A DNA stretch of 64,000 bases from Schistosoma mansoni (GCF_000237925.1 NC_031496.1:8409711-8473710), one strand, 5' to 3'; counted from the first letter of the stretch, positions 45,863 to 56,742 are shown. The notes: generated by a model from the letters alone, not told the origin. Numbers and translations: made by a program.

Positions 45863-47719
45863 TTACTTACTTACTTACTTACGCCTGTTACTCCCAATGG
45901 AGCATAGGCCGCCGACCAGCTTTCTCCAACCCACTCTGTCCTGGGCCTTCTTTTCTAGTTCTTTCCAGTTCTTGTTCATTCTTCTCATGTCTGTCTCTAT
46001 TTCTCGGCGTAATGTGTTCTTTGGTCTTCCTCTTCTCCTTCGACCTTCAGGATTCCATGTGAGGGCTTGTCTTGTGACACAATTGGGTGATTTCCTCAAA
46101 GTGTGCCCAATCCACTTCCAGCGCTTCTTCCTGATTTCTTCCTCCGCTGGAATCTGGTTTGTTGTCTCCCACAGTAACTTGTTGCTGATAGTGTCTGGCC
46201 ATCGGATCCGAAGTATCTTGCGTAGACAGCTGTTAATAAACACTTGTATCTTCTGGATAATGGCTTTCGTAGTTCTCCACGTCTCTGCCCCATACAGAAG
46301 AACTGTCTTGACATTTGTATTGAAAATTCTAACCTTGGTGTTGGTTGACAATTGTTTTGAGCTCCAGATGTTTTTCAGCTGTAGGTATGCTGCTCTTGCT
46401 TTGCCGATTCGCGCCCTCACATCTGCATCTGATCCACCGTGTTCATCAGTGGTGCTGCCCAGATATGTAAAGATTTCCACATCCTCCAAAGCTTCTCCGT
46501 CAAGTGTAATTGGATTGGTGCATATTGTATTGTATCGGAGAGTCTTGCTTTTCCCTTTGTTTATATTGAGACCTACTGCTGCTGAGGCTGCTGCTACACT
46601 GGTCGTTTTCTCCTGCATTTGTTGTTGCGTTTGTGATAGAAGAGCCAGATCATCCGCGAAGTCTAGATCGCCCAGCTGCATCATTCCTGTCCACTGTATC
46701 CCGTGCATTCCTCCAGATGTTGACGTCTTCATAATCCAGTCGATCACCAGGAGAAAGAGAAAGGGTGAGAGTAGGCAACCTTGCCTAACACCGGTCTTTA
46801 CCTAGAACGAGTCGGTGAGTTGTCCTCCGTGGACGATTTGGCAGTTCAGTCCATCATAGGAGTTCCGTATGATGTTGACTATCTTCTCAGGCACGCCGTA
46901 GTGTCGAAGAAGCTTCCATAGTGTCGTCCTGTCCACGCTATCAAATGCCTTCTCGTAGTCGATGAAGTTGATGTAGAGTGATGAATTCCATTCGATTGAT
47001 TGTTCCACAATGATACGTAGAGTTGCGATTTGATCTGTGCACGATCTATCCTTACGAAATCCAGCTTGTTGATCTCGAAGTTGAGCGTCCACGGAATCCT
47101 TCATCCTGTTTAACAATACTCTGTTGAAGACTTTTCCTGGTATTGAGAGGAGAGTGATGCCCCTGTAGTTGTCGCACTTGCTCAGATCGCCTTTCTTTGG
47201 TATCTTGATGAGAAGTCCTTCTTTCCAGTCTGTTGGTACATGTTCTTCGTCCCAAATCTTACTGAAGAGGATGTGGAGTATCTTGGCAGTTGCTGTTACA
47301 TTTGCTTTTAGTGCCTCTGCCGGGATGTTGTCTGGTCCCGCTGCTTTGCCGCTCTTGATTTGTCTAATGGCCATGCTGATCTCTTCAATTGTTGATGGGC
47401 CAACATCGATTGGGAGGTCCGTGGGTGCTGCTTCGATGTTGGGTGGGTTCAGTGGAGCTGGTCGATTCAAGAGTTCTTTGAAGTGTTCTACCCACCTGTT
47501 TCGTTGTTCTTCAATATCGGTGATTACTTTGCCTTCCTTGCTTTTCACTGGTCTTTCTGGCTTACGGTAATTTCCAGCAAGTTTCTTTGTTGTATCAAAC
47601 TCCGCCTGTAGCTCCTCCAGGGGCTACTGCCGGTCCCAAGCCCGGGTAAAGGAGGAGGGTTGGGCATGGGGTTAGCGACCCCATCCCGTAGAAAATCAAC
47701 TCGCTAAAAAAACGCTAAC
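45863..47719 (-). mobile_element. RTE-type non-LTR retrotransposon, 5'-truncated
   Basis: Flanked by the 13-bp target duplication catcgaacatgta (45850-45862 and 47720-47732). The 3' end (left side) is a TAAG/GTAA repeat tail at 45863-45882, as expected for RTE. 5'-truncated about 100 bp before the open reverse-transcriptase frame. GC-richer than the surroundings and the least decayed RTE copy in the window. It sits in the gag relic, so it postdates that element. Confidence 0.95.
45875..47620 (-). pseudogene. RTE reverse transcriptase, one in-frame stop
   Basis: Non-LTR reverse transcriptase that copies element RNA at a nicked target. One minus-strand frame runs from about 47620 to the stop near 45875. 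RT landmarks in order: KSGKAAGPDNIPAEAL, PTDWKEGLLIKIPKKGD, NYRGITLLS, QAGFRKDRSC, FIDYEKAFDSV (palm Asp), [22 protein letters not shown] (catalytic ADD motif), then [32 protein letters not shown] single TAG at 46802-46804, just before VKTGVRQGC, breaks it; otherwise I saw no frameshift. The endonuclease half is missing by 5' truncation. A 337-codon plus-strand frame over the same bases is its antisense shadow. Confidence 0.9.
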
Positions 47720-47732
47720 CATCGAACATGTA

Positions 47733-48015
47733 TGGAAAATATAAATAATGTCTGAATGTCCTTATGAGGTATGCTTGAAATATCATACTTTTTTATAGGA
47801 ATCGAGTTTTTCCCTTTAAATTAAGGAATCATTATTCACTTTGTTTGATACATTATTCGGTAAAATGAAACAATATAGATTATATTTCCTTGTCATTAAT
47901 AACCCATTCGGACTGCAAAGAAGGTTATCATTAGTTTAGAAGTTTATGACTATTATTTCGTTCGAAAATATTAATTGATACGGACTGATATGAGATGGAG
48001 AGAGCAAAAGGGAAC
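47733..48015. other. Continuation of the interrupted locus
   Basis: Sequence to the right of the RTE target duplication; no recognisable gag continuation. Nothing supportable. Confidence 0.4.
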
Positions 48016-48968
48016 AGGTAAAATACTTGATTGTAATTTGCGATACGTCAGTGTGGTGAGTAGAAGTATTTGAACTATTATACGAACTAAGAATCCTTGA
48101 AATAATGAAATTTAAACCAAACAGAACTAGGTGAGCACAAACGAACACAATGTATTTGGAATTCAAAATCGGGCAATCATGAAATACAAAGGAATCATTA
48201 ATTCATACAAACACCACAACCGCCACAGCTTAATTGAAAATCCAAATTTTTCCAATCAATTGTACCTCTTCTCCTTAGGTTCATCTTGTATCTGTCCGAC
48301 TATGTATTGGATGTAGACTCTGTATGATGTAGAATATACTTATTAGTATTAGAATTAAACACTGAAATGGAAACGGACCCATCTGGTTCCTGAAATTGTA
48401 TATGATCAACATGTCGGTTATGTACCGTAATCACTGACATCTAGAATTTAAACTATAGAATTTACAACACTATCCTCCCCAACGAAATAATGTTGGATTT
48501 TCATATCCCTAAGTCATAAATGATGTGGCTTCATTTAAAACATGTTTCTCAAATTGACTAGAGGATTCATTAGAAATGACTTCATTATAAGGATAAACAA
48601 CATTTAATAAGAAATCATCCGAATGGTAATCAAAATCGAACTCGTTTACGACTCGTATTTCGCATTGAACAAGTTTCCCACAAGAAACAAATGCATTATG
48701 AGGACAACTGGTATTTGATATAACATCAAGATCTGATTTTTCTGTAATATTTTCCTCCAATTTATTAAGGATTTCATTGTAGGATAATAGGTCGTCAGAA
48801 AAATCAGCATCTATCAAAACTGCATAGGATTCTCGATCATAATTTGATTCATTCAACATATTTTCCTCAGATTTATAGGAAACTTCATCAGAAATACGTG
48901 GATCATTAGGACAAATCATATCTGGTACAAAAACATGAAAGTCCCAATCAGGTTTGGTGCACTCGATA
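48016..48968 (-). mobile_element. LTR-type element family X, minus copy (3' end)
   Basis: On the minus strand this is collinear with 54690-55281 plus 58254-58925. The coding-like part comes first (48509-48919), then a block ccaacattatttcgttg, a purine-rich ggggaggatag, then TGTTGTAAATTC, which looks like a polypurine tract and LTR start, and about 430 bp of LTR-like sequence. No 5' part is present. Confidence 0.6.
48509..48919 (-). pseudogene. Family X protein fragment
   Basis: A 136-codon frame rich in Asn, Ser, Asp and Glu. It aligns by eye to residues of the frame at 54494-55306: SDE-S-SE-N-LNESN, VL(I/V)DADFS(D/N)DLL, then LNKL-(E/G)-NI(T/S)EKS. Both have the repeated NES(N/D) theme. No catalytic or zinc motif is visible. 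Probably a spacer region of a retroelement polyprotein; function unknown. Confidence 0.5.
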
Positions 48969-49253
48969 TATCGATATATATATAATTATTTACATTCCCC
49001 AACTTTTTGATTGTATTCCTACATACCTTCCATTTTTTACTCTAGATCTTTATATGTACAGTTTGAAGTGCCACGTTATCTGCTACCTAAGATAAAGCCA
49101 TTATGTTCACCTAACTGTTTGATGATCAACAGTATGGGAAATATATGTAATTTTCTCTGTCCTAAAAATGTTAGCAAATGTTTATCAACCTCTGAATTAG
49201 ATGCTTCCATTCATGATTCTGACATAAGACTTTTATGTGCAAATGAAGCCGTA

Positions 49254-49305
<52 letters not shown>

Positions 49306-49838
49306 CGGATATGCAAATGAATGATTAATTCCGGTCAACAAATTTCTTACTAGGCTACTTACTTCCTTGTTTACTTACTGACTGAAGTTCATTACCTCTC
49401 TTGAAGCATAAGCTGTCAACCAGAGATATTCAAGAATCTGTACCAAGTTCTTATATTTAGATATTACTAAGCAGTATTCATGGTCATGATTTTATTCTCC
49501 AATGCTTTGTTCCATGTTCACTTTAATCGCCCTCTTTTTTTTCCTTTAATGATTCCAGATTACGAATTTTCTTGTGATGTAGTCTAATGGTTTTCCTAAT
49601 GTCCCAACCAAATCTAAAGTTTGTTACATGATATTGTTTACTATCAGAGTAGGTCACTGTATATATTTTCTACCCAACGGATCCGTAGTCGTAACAGAAA
49701 GAATATGCTGAAAATCCCTTCAAAGTATTTTATTGGACAGTATTGTTATGTACATATATATACTACTACTATTACTACTTTTAGGAAGGATAAGCATAAA
49801 ACAAGATTATTCACAGTTAATTTGTATTTCAGTTATAA
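48969..49838. other. Intergenic with (TA)n tract
   Basis: No gene supported. A perfect (TA)n run occupies about 49256-49302. Confidence 0.5.
49256..49302. repeat. (TA)n microsatellite
   Basis: About 23 uninterrupted TA units, likely length-polymorphic. Confidence 0.95.
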
Positions 49839-52226
49839 TTATTCTTTCAATGTTAATTGTTCAAATAAATATTCACCAAGTTGTTTCCCATTGCGTTGAA
49901 TTTGTGTTAAATAATCAGCAATTGTTTTAATGAATTGTTCTTTATTTTCTAAGCATTCAGTTTCAATAAATTCACATAACCCTGGATCATTGTGTTTTTC
50001 AGCTACATTATGTAATTCCAATAGGGACTGTAAACAACAAAAGATGAATTAAAGTATTGTGTAAGAAAATCGAATTTTTGTAAAGTGAAAAAATAAAAAT
50101 AAACAATATGGAGTAAAACTAATTCATTCCTACTGTATCAGAAGAGGTTTTGTGGAGATTTCAGTATTTTCAAAGCTGAAATCATGAGTCAATTGAAGCT
50201 AGACCATCATGGTAAACCTGGAAGCACTGGATGGCCGTTTCGTCCTACTGTGGGACTCCTCAGCAGTTCGCATTCACGATCCCCTCTCGCGAGATTCGAA
50301 CCCAGTGCCTAACGGTCTTGCGCCAGAGCACTCAACTGATAGACCACTGAGCCGGTATCCGATGATAGTAATGTCTAACTTCAACCAATCCACGAAATTG
50401 AGCAACCGTTCACCAATTGTCTTCAGTGTCCTGGGTTCGAATCTCGCGAGATGGGATCGTGGATGTGAAGTGCTGAGGAGTCCTACAGTAGGACGAAACG
50501 GCCATCCAGTGCTTCCAGGTTTACCATGGCGATCGAGCTTCAATTGACTCATGATTTCAACTATGCATTCCTACCTTGTTTGGTCACAATCTTACAATGA
50601 TACTTCTTATTTATAAGTATAATGTTTTGCGAGTATGATTTTATATATGGAACAAATATAAAGTAATTCTGTTTAATGATATCGAAACTCGATCATAGTC
50701 CGTTTGTTTGAAGTAATTCTGAGTTGTCAAGTGAAGAATTCAGTTAAAGATAATAGACACTTACACACTGTTAGATTTGAAAAGTGTATCAATTATGAAA
50801 TAGCATATGTTAATGTGATGAAAAATTAATAACACTGTTGTAATGACTATGCTAGTTTGTTAGAATAAAGTGTTGGGGCCAGTTTAACTTTTGTCTTATC
50901 GTCTCAGTTCGATTTAGACGATTTAGATTCAGTTTTACATGAAATGCTTGTGTGATCTGATTCTGAAGTAAATTTATTACTGGGTTATTTTCTGCTTAGT
51001 TTCTCCATAAATATTATGAGGGTACTATCAGAACATATTGGCTATATTTTTAGTTTGAGCATATTCATGAAGATAATTAATTCACGAATAGATTTGCAAA
51101 TATAGGTATTACAAGTGAGCCTATTGATACTCCATTGGTCTTTCAGCATCAGTAATATGGGTAATTCCGTTCACCGGTGTCAATTAATCATAATTACATT
51201 AATCAAGGAGCCATGTTCAATTTATATAGCAATGAAATTAGCTACCAAAATCATGACGTGAACAACAATTAAGAAAGTAATTTTATATAGTTAAGATCAT
51301 GAGTCAATTGAAGCTAGACCACCATGGAAAACCTGGAAGCACTAGACGGCCGTTTCGTCCTATTGTGGGAATCCTCAGGAAAGTATTAAAACTGTTTAAT
51401 AATATGGCAGAAAAAATCTAAAAGTTTCTAGTCATCATAAGAATATTGAAAAGATTATGTCTGGCTCATTAAATCATCAGTCGCTTAATCAGTATTAGTG
51501 AAAATAGAGAGAGAGCAACGTAACAAAGTCAAATAAGTAGCAATAAGTGTTCCAATCAGAAACTTTTAGAAGATTTTATTACCTCAATAGTCTGTTTGCT
51601 AAATATTAAATCACAATTTATGGTGTTCAATCTTGAATTTGAGGTTCTTTTGCAGTTATCAATCAAACGACTCAGTTTGAGATCAAAGAAAACCGGCTAG
51701 CGGTGTCTAGATTCAAGCAGTTTCTTGGCCAGCTTCATTATCGGATACTAACTTTATATGAATTTAAAATCCATCAACATGAAATTTTATATGACACTCA
51801 ATTTTGGATTTAAAAATGAAAACTTTCAAAAATACCCTACTTTACGAAAAGTAAACTTATTAATAATCACTAACTTGTTAGTCAATCTACCTGATAAATC
51901 GACTTTTCAGAACTTAGAGCAATTTCAAATGCTTCTTCCAAATCATTTAATTCAGTTTTCTGAGCTGCTCTTAAATCCATAAATTCTATTCGACCACCCC
52001 GTTTGTTTTGATATTTCGCCAATTTCTCTGCATGTTCACGTTCCTCATGTGAAGCTTTTCGAAAGAATTCAGCTGCTTTCGGAAATGATACATCATCTCG
52101 ATCGAAGTAAGTAAAGAATGCCATATAATCGTAAGCGGCTTGTAGTTCCACATTGATTTGTTTATTGATGGCATTTTCACATTCTGTGGCGAAATTCTGT
52201 CTGGCTCTTGATGTTTTGATCATCAT
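49839..52226 (-). CDS. Ferritin, divergent heavy-chain-like, gene D
   Basis: Exon 1 is 51891-52226 (112 codons, MMIKTSRARQNFATE...), exon 2 is 49839-50027 (62 codons plus stop), 174 aa. The intron is 1863 bp, CAG|GTAGAT...CAG, phase 0. Residues E27, Y34, E62, H65 and E107 of the ferroxidase site are present, but the sixth ligand position, Gln in A-C, is Lys141 (CLENKEQF). After residue 80 the protein is strongly diverged from A-C (RIEFMDLRAAQKTELNDLEE; C-terminus EYLFEQLTLKE), whereas the preceding 70 codons are nearly identical at DNA level to gene C. It may be the yolk-type (ferritin-1) paralogue known from female schistosomes; that is a guess from memory. The intron holds HHR2 copies at 50125-50575 and 51285-51380. 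Confidence 0.9.
50125..50575. repeat. HHR2 fold-back element in ferritin D intron
   Basis: Left: a full minus-strand element (tail, hammerhead 50224-50268, tRNA-like module, leader to gtcttcagtg). Right: a plus-strand B box (gggttcgaatctcgcgaga), hammerhead 50467-50512 and tail. Outer ends are reverse complements. Both ribozyme cores (CTGAGGA, GAAA, helix II) are intact; both have ATC instead of GTC at the cleavage site, and helix I is weakened by different changes in each arm. Confidence 0.85.
50467..50512 (+). ncRNA. Hammerhead motif (HHR2, right arm)
   Basis: CTGAGGA, GTCC/GGAC helix II, GAAA, helix III CGGCCA, triplet ATC (a permitted NUH site), helix I AAGTG against CAGTG-type strand with a mismatch. 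Possibly weak. Confidence 0.6.
51285..51380 (-). repeat. HHR2 tail fragment
   Basis: Tail and cleavage-side half of the hammerhead on the minus strand (gagtcaattgaagctagacc ... cggccgtttcgtccta), ending inside CTGAGGA (aatcctcagg). Truncated insertion in the ferritin D intron. Confidence 0.8.
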
Positions 52227-52649
52227 TCAGAAAACAGAATTATAAATGATTAGAGTATTGAATTATAAATATACCGGTTAACATTTATAGTTGAATCCAT
52301 GACCTTACTTCATTTCTCATCAAATAACGTTAGTTTTCATCATTTTTTTATCATCATTAAAACTGTTAAACAAACAAAGTGACTCCATGAAAATAAATTC
52401 CTCATAGTAATGACAAAAAAAAGGTCTTTGTAATGAAATGAGGTCATTAAATAGTGTATTTCATAAACACTCATAAGTTAATCTTATAGTAATTCTATTT
52501 ATTCCATTGATTCTTATAAATGAACAATATGAAATCTAACCTAGAATAAACTGTAATAACTAAACAATATAAATAATAGTTGCCAAGACTATATTGTACA
52601 AAACATTTTCATTTGATGAAATTATTTCAAAATTATTTTACTTTATAAA
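52227..52649. other. Ferritin D upstream region
   Basis: AT-rich; no supportable feature. Confidence 0.4.
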
Positions 52650-52800
52650 ACTGGAAGCGGTAGAAGGCTGTTTTTTCTTATTGTGGGACTCTTCAGCAGT
52701 GGGCATCCACGATCCCAACTCGTGAGATTCGAACCCAGTACTTATCGGTCTCGCGCGCAAATGCTTTACATCTAGACCACTGAGACGGCATTATAAAACT
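52650..52800 (-). repeat. HHR2 fragment, minus copy
   Basis: tRNA-like module (gagattcgaacccagta; tagaccactgagacggc) with a decayed hammerhead: core CTGAAGA, cleavage-side half mutated (ctgttttttctta on the + strand). The tail is missing. Confidence 0.7.
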
Positions 52801-53639
52801 GGTAGGTAATTTGAAATCACTATAAACTAAGCAACACCAGATTCTTTAATGATATTCATAATATAGTTTTATGACGGTTTAACTTATAATATTCTGATTG
52901 AATGATTATTGTATTTATACTAAGTAAACCAACTACTTTTAGATACCTGTATTCTCTGATACCTTGAATAGACAGTGACGTAAAGACGCATGTTTATAAT
53001 AGGGATAAATTCTTGTTATGAAAAGAATTTAAACTCGGTATTATAATTAACTTCGTCTTGATGACTTAACGATAACATAGATTCTATCAAACCTCTTTAG
53101 TCGATAAGTGGTAGGTTCAAGAAATCACATTGCTCACGGCATTTAAATACATTTAAAACAATTTTCCTATACTCTACTTTTTCAATGAAGAGTGAAAGTA
53201 TGTACAACAACTTTTGCCTCCATTGGTGATTATTTATTAATAAGTGACTATTTTTCAGGATATTTCTCCTTTAAGGTTTTATAAGTACAAACTTGACGTT
53301 CATTCACAATTAATGATAGTCTATAAGCTATTGGAGGTCAGTCAGACCACTTCATTGTAAAATATATGTAGTTTATATATATGAAGTGTACATATAAATT
53401 ATATGAATTTTCATAAGAAAGTTTGGAATTTATAAGATCCAGTTAATTTCGTTTTTTTTCCTATTGAACTATCAACTATCCACTTAGATATAGGTTAATT
53501 TTTAATGTTCACTTTCAGGTAACACAAAATTAAATAATCAGTGATTGACTGAAACAAATAATGTTTTAATAAAAAGTTTATAAACCCATATTGGATGTTT
53601 ACAATCAACACTTTCATTAGAAACCGGAACTAAATTAAC
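52801..53639. other. Intergenic, nothing recognised
   Basis: AT-rich; no supportable feature. Confidence 0.45.
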
Positions 53640-53905
53640 TATACATGTGGGGGCAACCAATTGCATTCAAATATTGAATGACAGTAACTCTTAATAAAAT
53701 ATAGGAACCATACATTAAATACTCTATTTAGAAGTTGCCATCATTTTTCCTTCATATTCTGTACGATTTCCCCGATTTACAATGTCATTCTAATTCCGTT
53801 TCTGTTTTCTCATATCGACTTCCATAGCCTTCTGCTGCCAGGGTTTCATTAGTGTTCCATTAGTGTTCCATACTACTTATGTCTGTCGACATAAGTAGTA
53901 TACAT
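53640..53905 (-). repeat. Palindrome-tagged dispersed repeat, minus copy
   Basis: Ends at 53871-53900 in the clearest version of the palindrome: arms TACTACTTATGTC and GACATAAGTAGTA around a TGTC loop. The body (ctgctgccagggtttcatta, gaaccatacattaaatactc, gtgggggcaacca) matches other copies in reverse. Confidence 0.7.
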
Positions 53906-54021
53906 CACAGTCCTATTTGCCTTAAATTGCACTATTTCGCGAGTTCTTAGTTAGCAAATTAATTTGAATACTTGTTATTATCATAAAACTTCTTTTCTTA
54001 AATAATATGACTGTGGTTAAA

Positions 54022-54285
54022 GTAATATTATTTTATAGTTAAGATCATGAGTCAATTGAAGCTAGACCACCGTGGAAACCCTGGAAGCACTGGACGGCCG
54101 TTTCGTCCTATTATGGGACTCCTCAGCAGTGCGCATCCACGACCGCGCACTCGCGAGATTCCGACCCAGGACCTACCAGTCCAGTGCTTCCAGGTTTTCC
54201 ACGATGGTCTAGCTTCAATTGACTCATGATCTTAACTATAAAATTACTAAATCTCCACAAAAATCCCCTTGTGATAATATTATTT
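54022..54285. repeat. HHR2 fold-back element
   Basis: Left arm minus: tail, complete hammerhead, B box. At about 54180 it switches to the plus-strand end of the hammerhead (ccagtgcttccaggttttcc) and tail. Outer arms are near-perfect inverted repeats of about 80 bp. Confidence 0.85.
54087..54132 (-). ncRNA. Hammerhead ribozyme (HHR2, consensus copy)
   Basis: Minus strand: GCACTG/CAGTGC helix I (six pairs), CTGAGGA, GTCC/GGAC helix II with loop cataata, GAAA, CGGCCG helix III, GTC cleavage triplet. Every core base and pair is as expected, the best-preserved HHR2 ribozyme here. Confidence 0.85.
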
Positions 54286-54493
54286 TATCATACCTAGTTT
54301 AGGGAATTCTACAACAAAATACCTGACAGATCCAAAGCTTGGTGAATATTCACGTGGCCATGAGCATATAAAAGAAGGGGTTAATTTATCTCATGAGTTC
54401 ACAAAAAGACAACTAATTAGATAAGGGTTATTCTTAGAGAGAAGCTATTACAAATTTTAACGGGTTGTGTAATGATCAGTAACAGTTGGTTGG

Positions 54494-55306
54494 TTGTTAC
54501 TGTGGAGAACGATTGTGCCTAATAACATGGTTCATTTCGCTGGAACTAATGCTAAGGTGGATGTTTCTAATAATCCCTTATCTTCATTCAAAACTTCTAG
54601 AAGCGGTATAACGTCACATAACAGTCCCCAGTTTAATGAAACCCAGAATCATTGTGAGACAAAATTTTCTAATCAACCAACTTCTTATCAGATTTCTCAT
54701 GTTATTGTTCCATATACGGTTTGTCGTAATAATTCACACTTTTCTGATGAAATTTCTGACAACTCTGAGAATAATATTTTGAATGAGTCAAATCATGATC
54801 AAAAACCTGATTCAGTTTTGGTAGATGCTGACTTTTCTAATGATCTATTATTCTCTTATGAAACTCTTAATAAGCTTGGGGGAAATATTTCAGAAAAATC
54901 AAATCCTGATTTCATATCAAATGCTATTCGTTGTCACAATGAATTTATCTCTAGTGATATTCCTAATGAATGTGACAAATATGTTCCGAATGAGTCGAAT
55001 TCTAGTCATATTTCTGATGTTATTGTATTAGATGTTGGATATTCTCACAACCAATGTATGTTGAGTAGAGTCCCTGGTCAGTGGTATGGTGAGTCAGAGG
55101 GAATAAGAAGTTTTCCCAAAACAATCAGAGAACCGGTTTACCCAGTTATGAAGTTTGCACAGGCAGAAAATTCAGATCGAATCGAAGAATATTCTATAGG
55201 GTATGAGGCAGATACATATTTTCCATTTGATTGTTTCGCAGGTAAATCAATCTTAGATGAATTACATGTGTTAATTACATATGTAGTGACCGGCCAGTCT
55301 CGATAA
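54494..55306 (+). pseudogene. Family X protein, interrupted by LTR element
   Basis: A 270-codon frame whose last 9 codons are read from the inserted LTR (from 55282). The true family X part is rich in Ser, Asn, Asp and Glu, with NES repeats and a C-terminal part containing GYEADTYFPFDCFAGKSILDE. The same frame resumes after the element at 58258 and stays open for roughly 20 codons to a TAG near 58322, so the insertion broke an open frame. Homologous to 48509-48919. No catalytic motif. Likely a retroelement polyprotein segment; could also be a host gene fragment. Confidence 0.5.
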
Positions 55307-55638
55307 GAACACGATTGGAATAACGGAAACAATTATTATTATTGTAACCAATTGTACCAGAGATTGTTTAACTGTATTTGTTTAACTGTATCAGTTTCAC
55401 TTCTGCTTTCGCTCTCCGCCTTGTTTGGTTCGAACTTGCTCACGCACTGCCTGTTCGCCTGTACTCTTTGGCACGTCTCGGTATTATTTCGATACCACGA
55501 GATCGCCAATAAATACAATTGATCTGGATTAATAAAGTCTTCTGATATATGAGCTATCAAAGGAACCAAGTCGTTTTTGGACGCGTAAACGAATTGTAGT
55601 GGTGATCATAGTCCGTCTTCGACTCGACATCCACTACA
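55282..55638 (+). repeat. 5' LTR
   Basis: Starts TGTAGTGACCGG, ends GACATCCACTACA. Contains an aataaa (about 55508) and another (about 55531). The bases just after it (aactggtgagcc) include a TGG that could open a tRNA primer-binding site; the tRNA was not identified. Confidence 0.93.
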
Positions 55639-55825
55639 AACTGGTGAGCCGTATTGGGAACACGCACATCTGGCGAACTACACACAGTAACCCAATTCTT
55701 CGAGCACAGTTCAAACTTGGCCATTTTTCCAACCCAGATCAATTTGGTGAGTCTATTTATCTATCCACTTTTGTCGCATATATTCGTATTGATATTTTCA
55801 ATGTATAATATCTTGGCAACTTACT

Positions 55826-56692
55826 ATGGTGGATAACGATAAGAGTAGTATAAATATAATAGACTCCGAGGTACAGGCTATTAATTTTCGACCGGTTCCT
55901 TTCATCCCTCATGATCCAGAAGTCTGGTTCGCGGCACTGGAATCTCAATTTGAGATCCGCCGCATAACCAACCAAAGGCAAAAGTACGCCTACGCTTTGG
56001 AATCATTGCCCGGGGATCACCTAACTGCTGTTCGTGAGGTTGTCCTCAATCCGAACGTTCCGAACGTTTACGACCGTCTTTAGGATGCCATCCTTCGACA
56101 TTTCCTCCCATCAAGAGAGGAACGATTGAGGACTCTCTTAGCACGTCACCCTATGGGTGATGCTAAGCCGAGCCACCACCTCACGCGCCTGCAATCCCTT
56201 GCAGGAAACTCGACAGCAGACTCCGAAATAGTCAAAGAGTTATGGCTCGAAGCATTACCAGCTAGTATCCAACCAACTCTTACGGCCCTGCTCGAGGACA
56301 CCCCACTGCACAAGGTGGCCCTCATAGCAGACAAGATTCTAGCACGTGTTAGCGCCAAAGACAACTATATTGTTGCCTCTACTTCTCATTCAAACATGGA
56401 TTTCGATGCTAGACGACCTTCGGCTCATGTGGATAGGGACAGATGTATCCATACTCGTCTCAGTTTCCGAGACCGCTCAAACGTGCCAGCCCCTTACGTC
56501 CCCCGACCCAGGTCACAATCTCGAAAAGCCGTAACGACTCGCCCCAAGCGGGCATCTTCGAAGCCACACCAGAAGGCGGTTTCGGAAGCGAGTCCGAGTT
56601 GGTGCTGGTTCCACCGTGCCTTCGGAGCCGGTGCCCGTCATTGTCGAGCTCCCTGCTCATACAAGACGGGAACTTCCCGAGCCGGTGAGTAA
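55826..56692 (+). pseudogene. Gag polyprotein with one in-frame stop
   Basis: Structural protein of the LTR element. The frame runs 55826-56692 (289 codons including stops) with a single TAG at 56081-56083 (VYDRL-stop-DAILRHF). Visible parts: FIPHDPEVWFAALESQF at the start of the capsid-like region, HLTRLQSLAG, ELWLEALPASIQ, LADKILA-type helix, an Arg/Pro/Ser basic stretch, and a C-terminal Cys/His cluster (CWFH...HCRAPC) that stands in for a zinc knuckle. The next gene begins in another frame shortly after the gag stop. Confidence 0.8.
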
Positions 56693-56742
56693 ATACGGCC
56701 GTACTCACCGGCCCTTTACCTCAGTTCGACCGTCTATTTTAC

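Noticed and set aside
45792-46805. 337-codon plus-strand open frame
   Set aside because: It is the antisense of the RTE reverse transcriptase, which shows proper RT motifs on the minus strand.
49256-49302. Origin or attachment site at the (TA)n run
   Set aside because: Simple microsatellite; no flanking elements to support another role.
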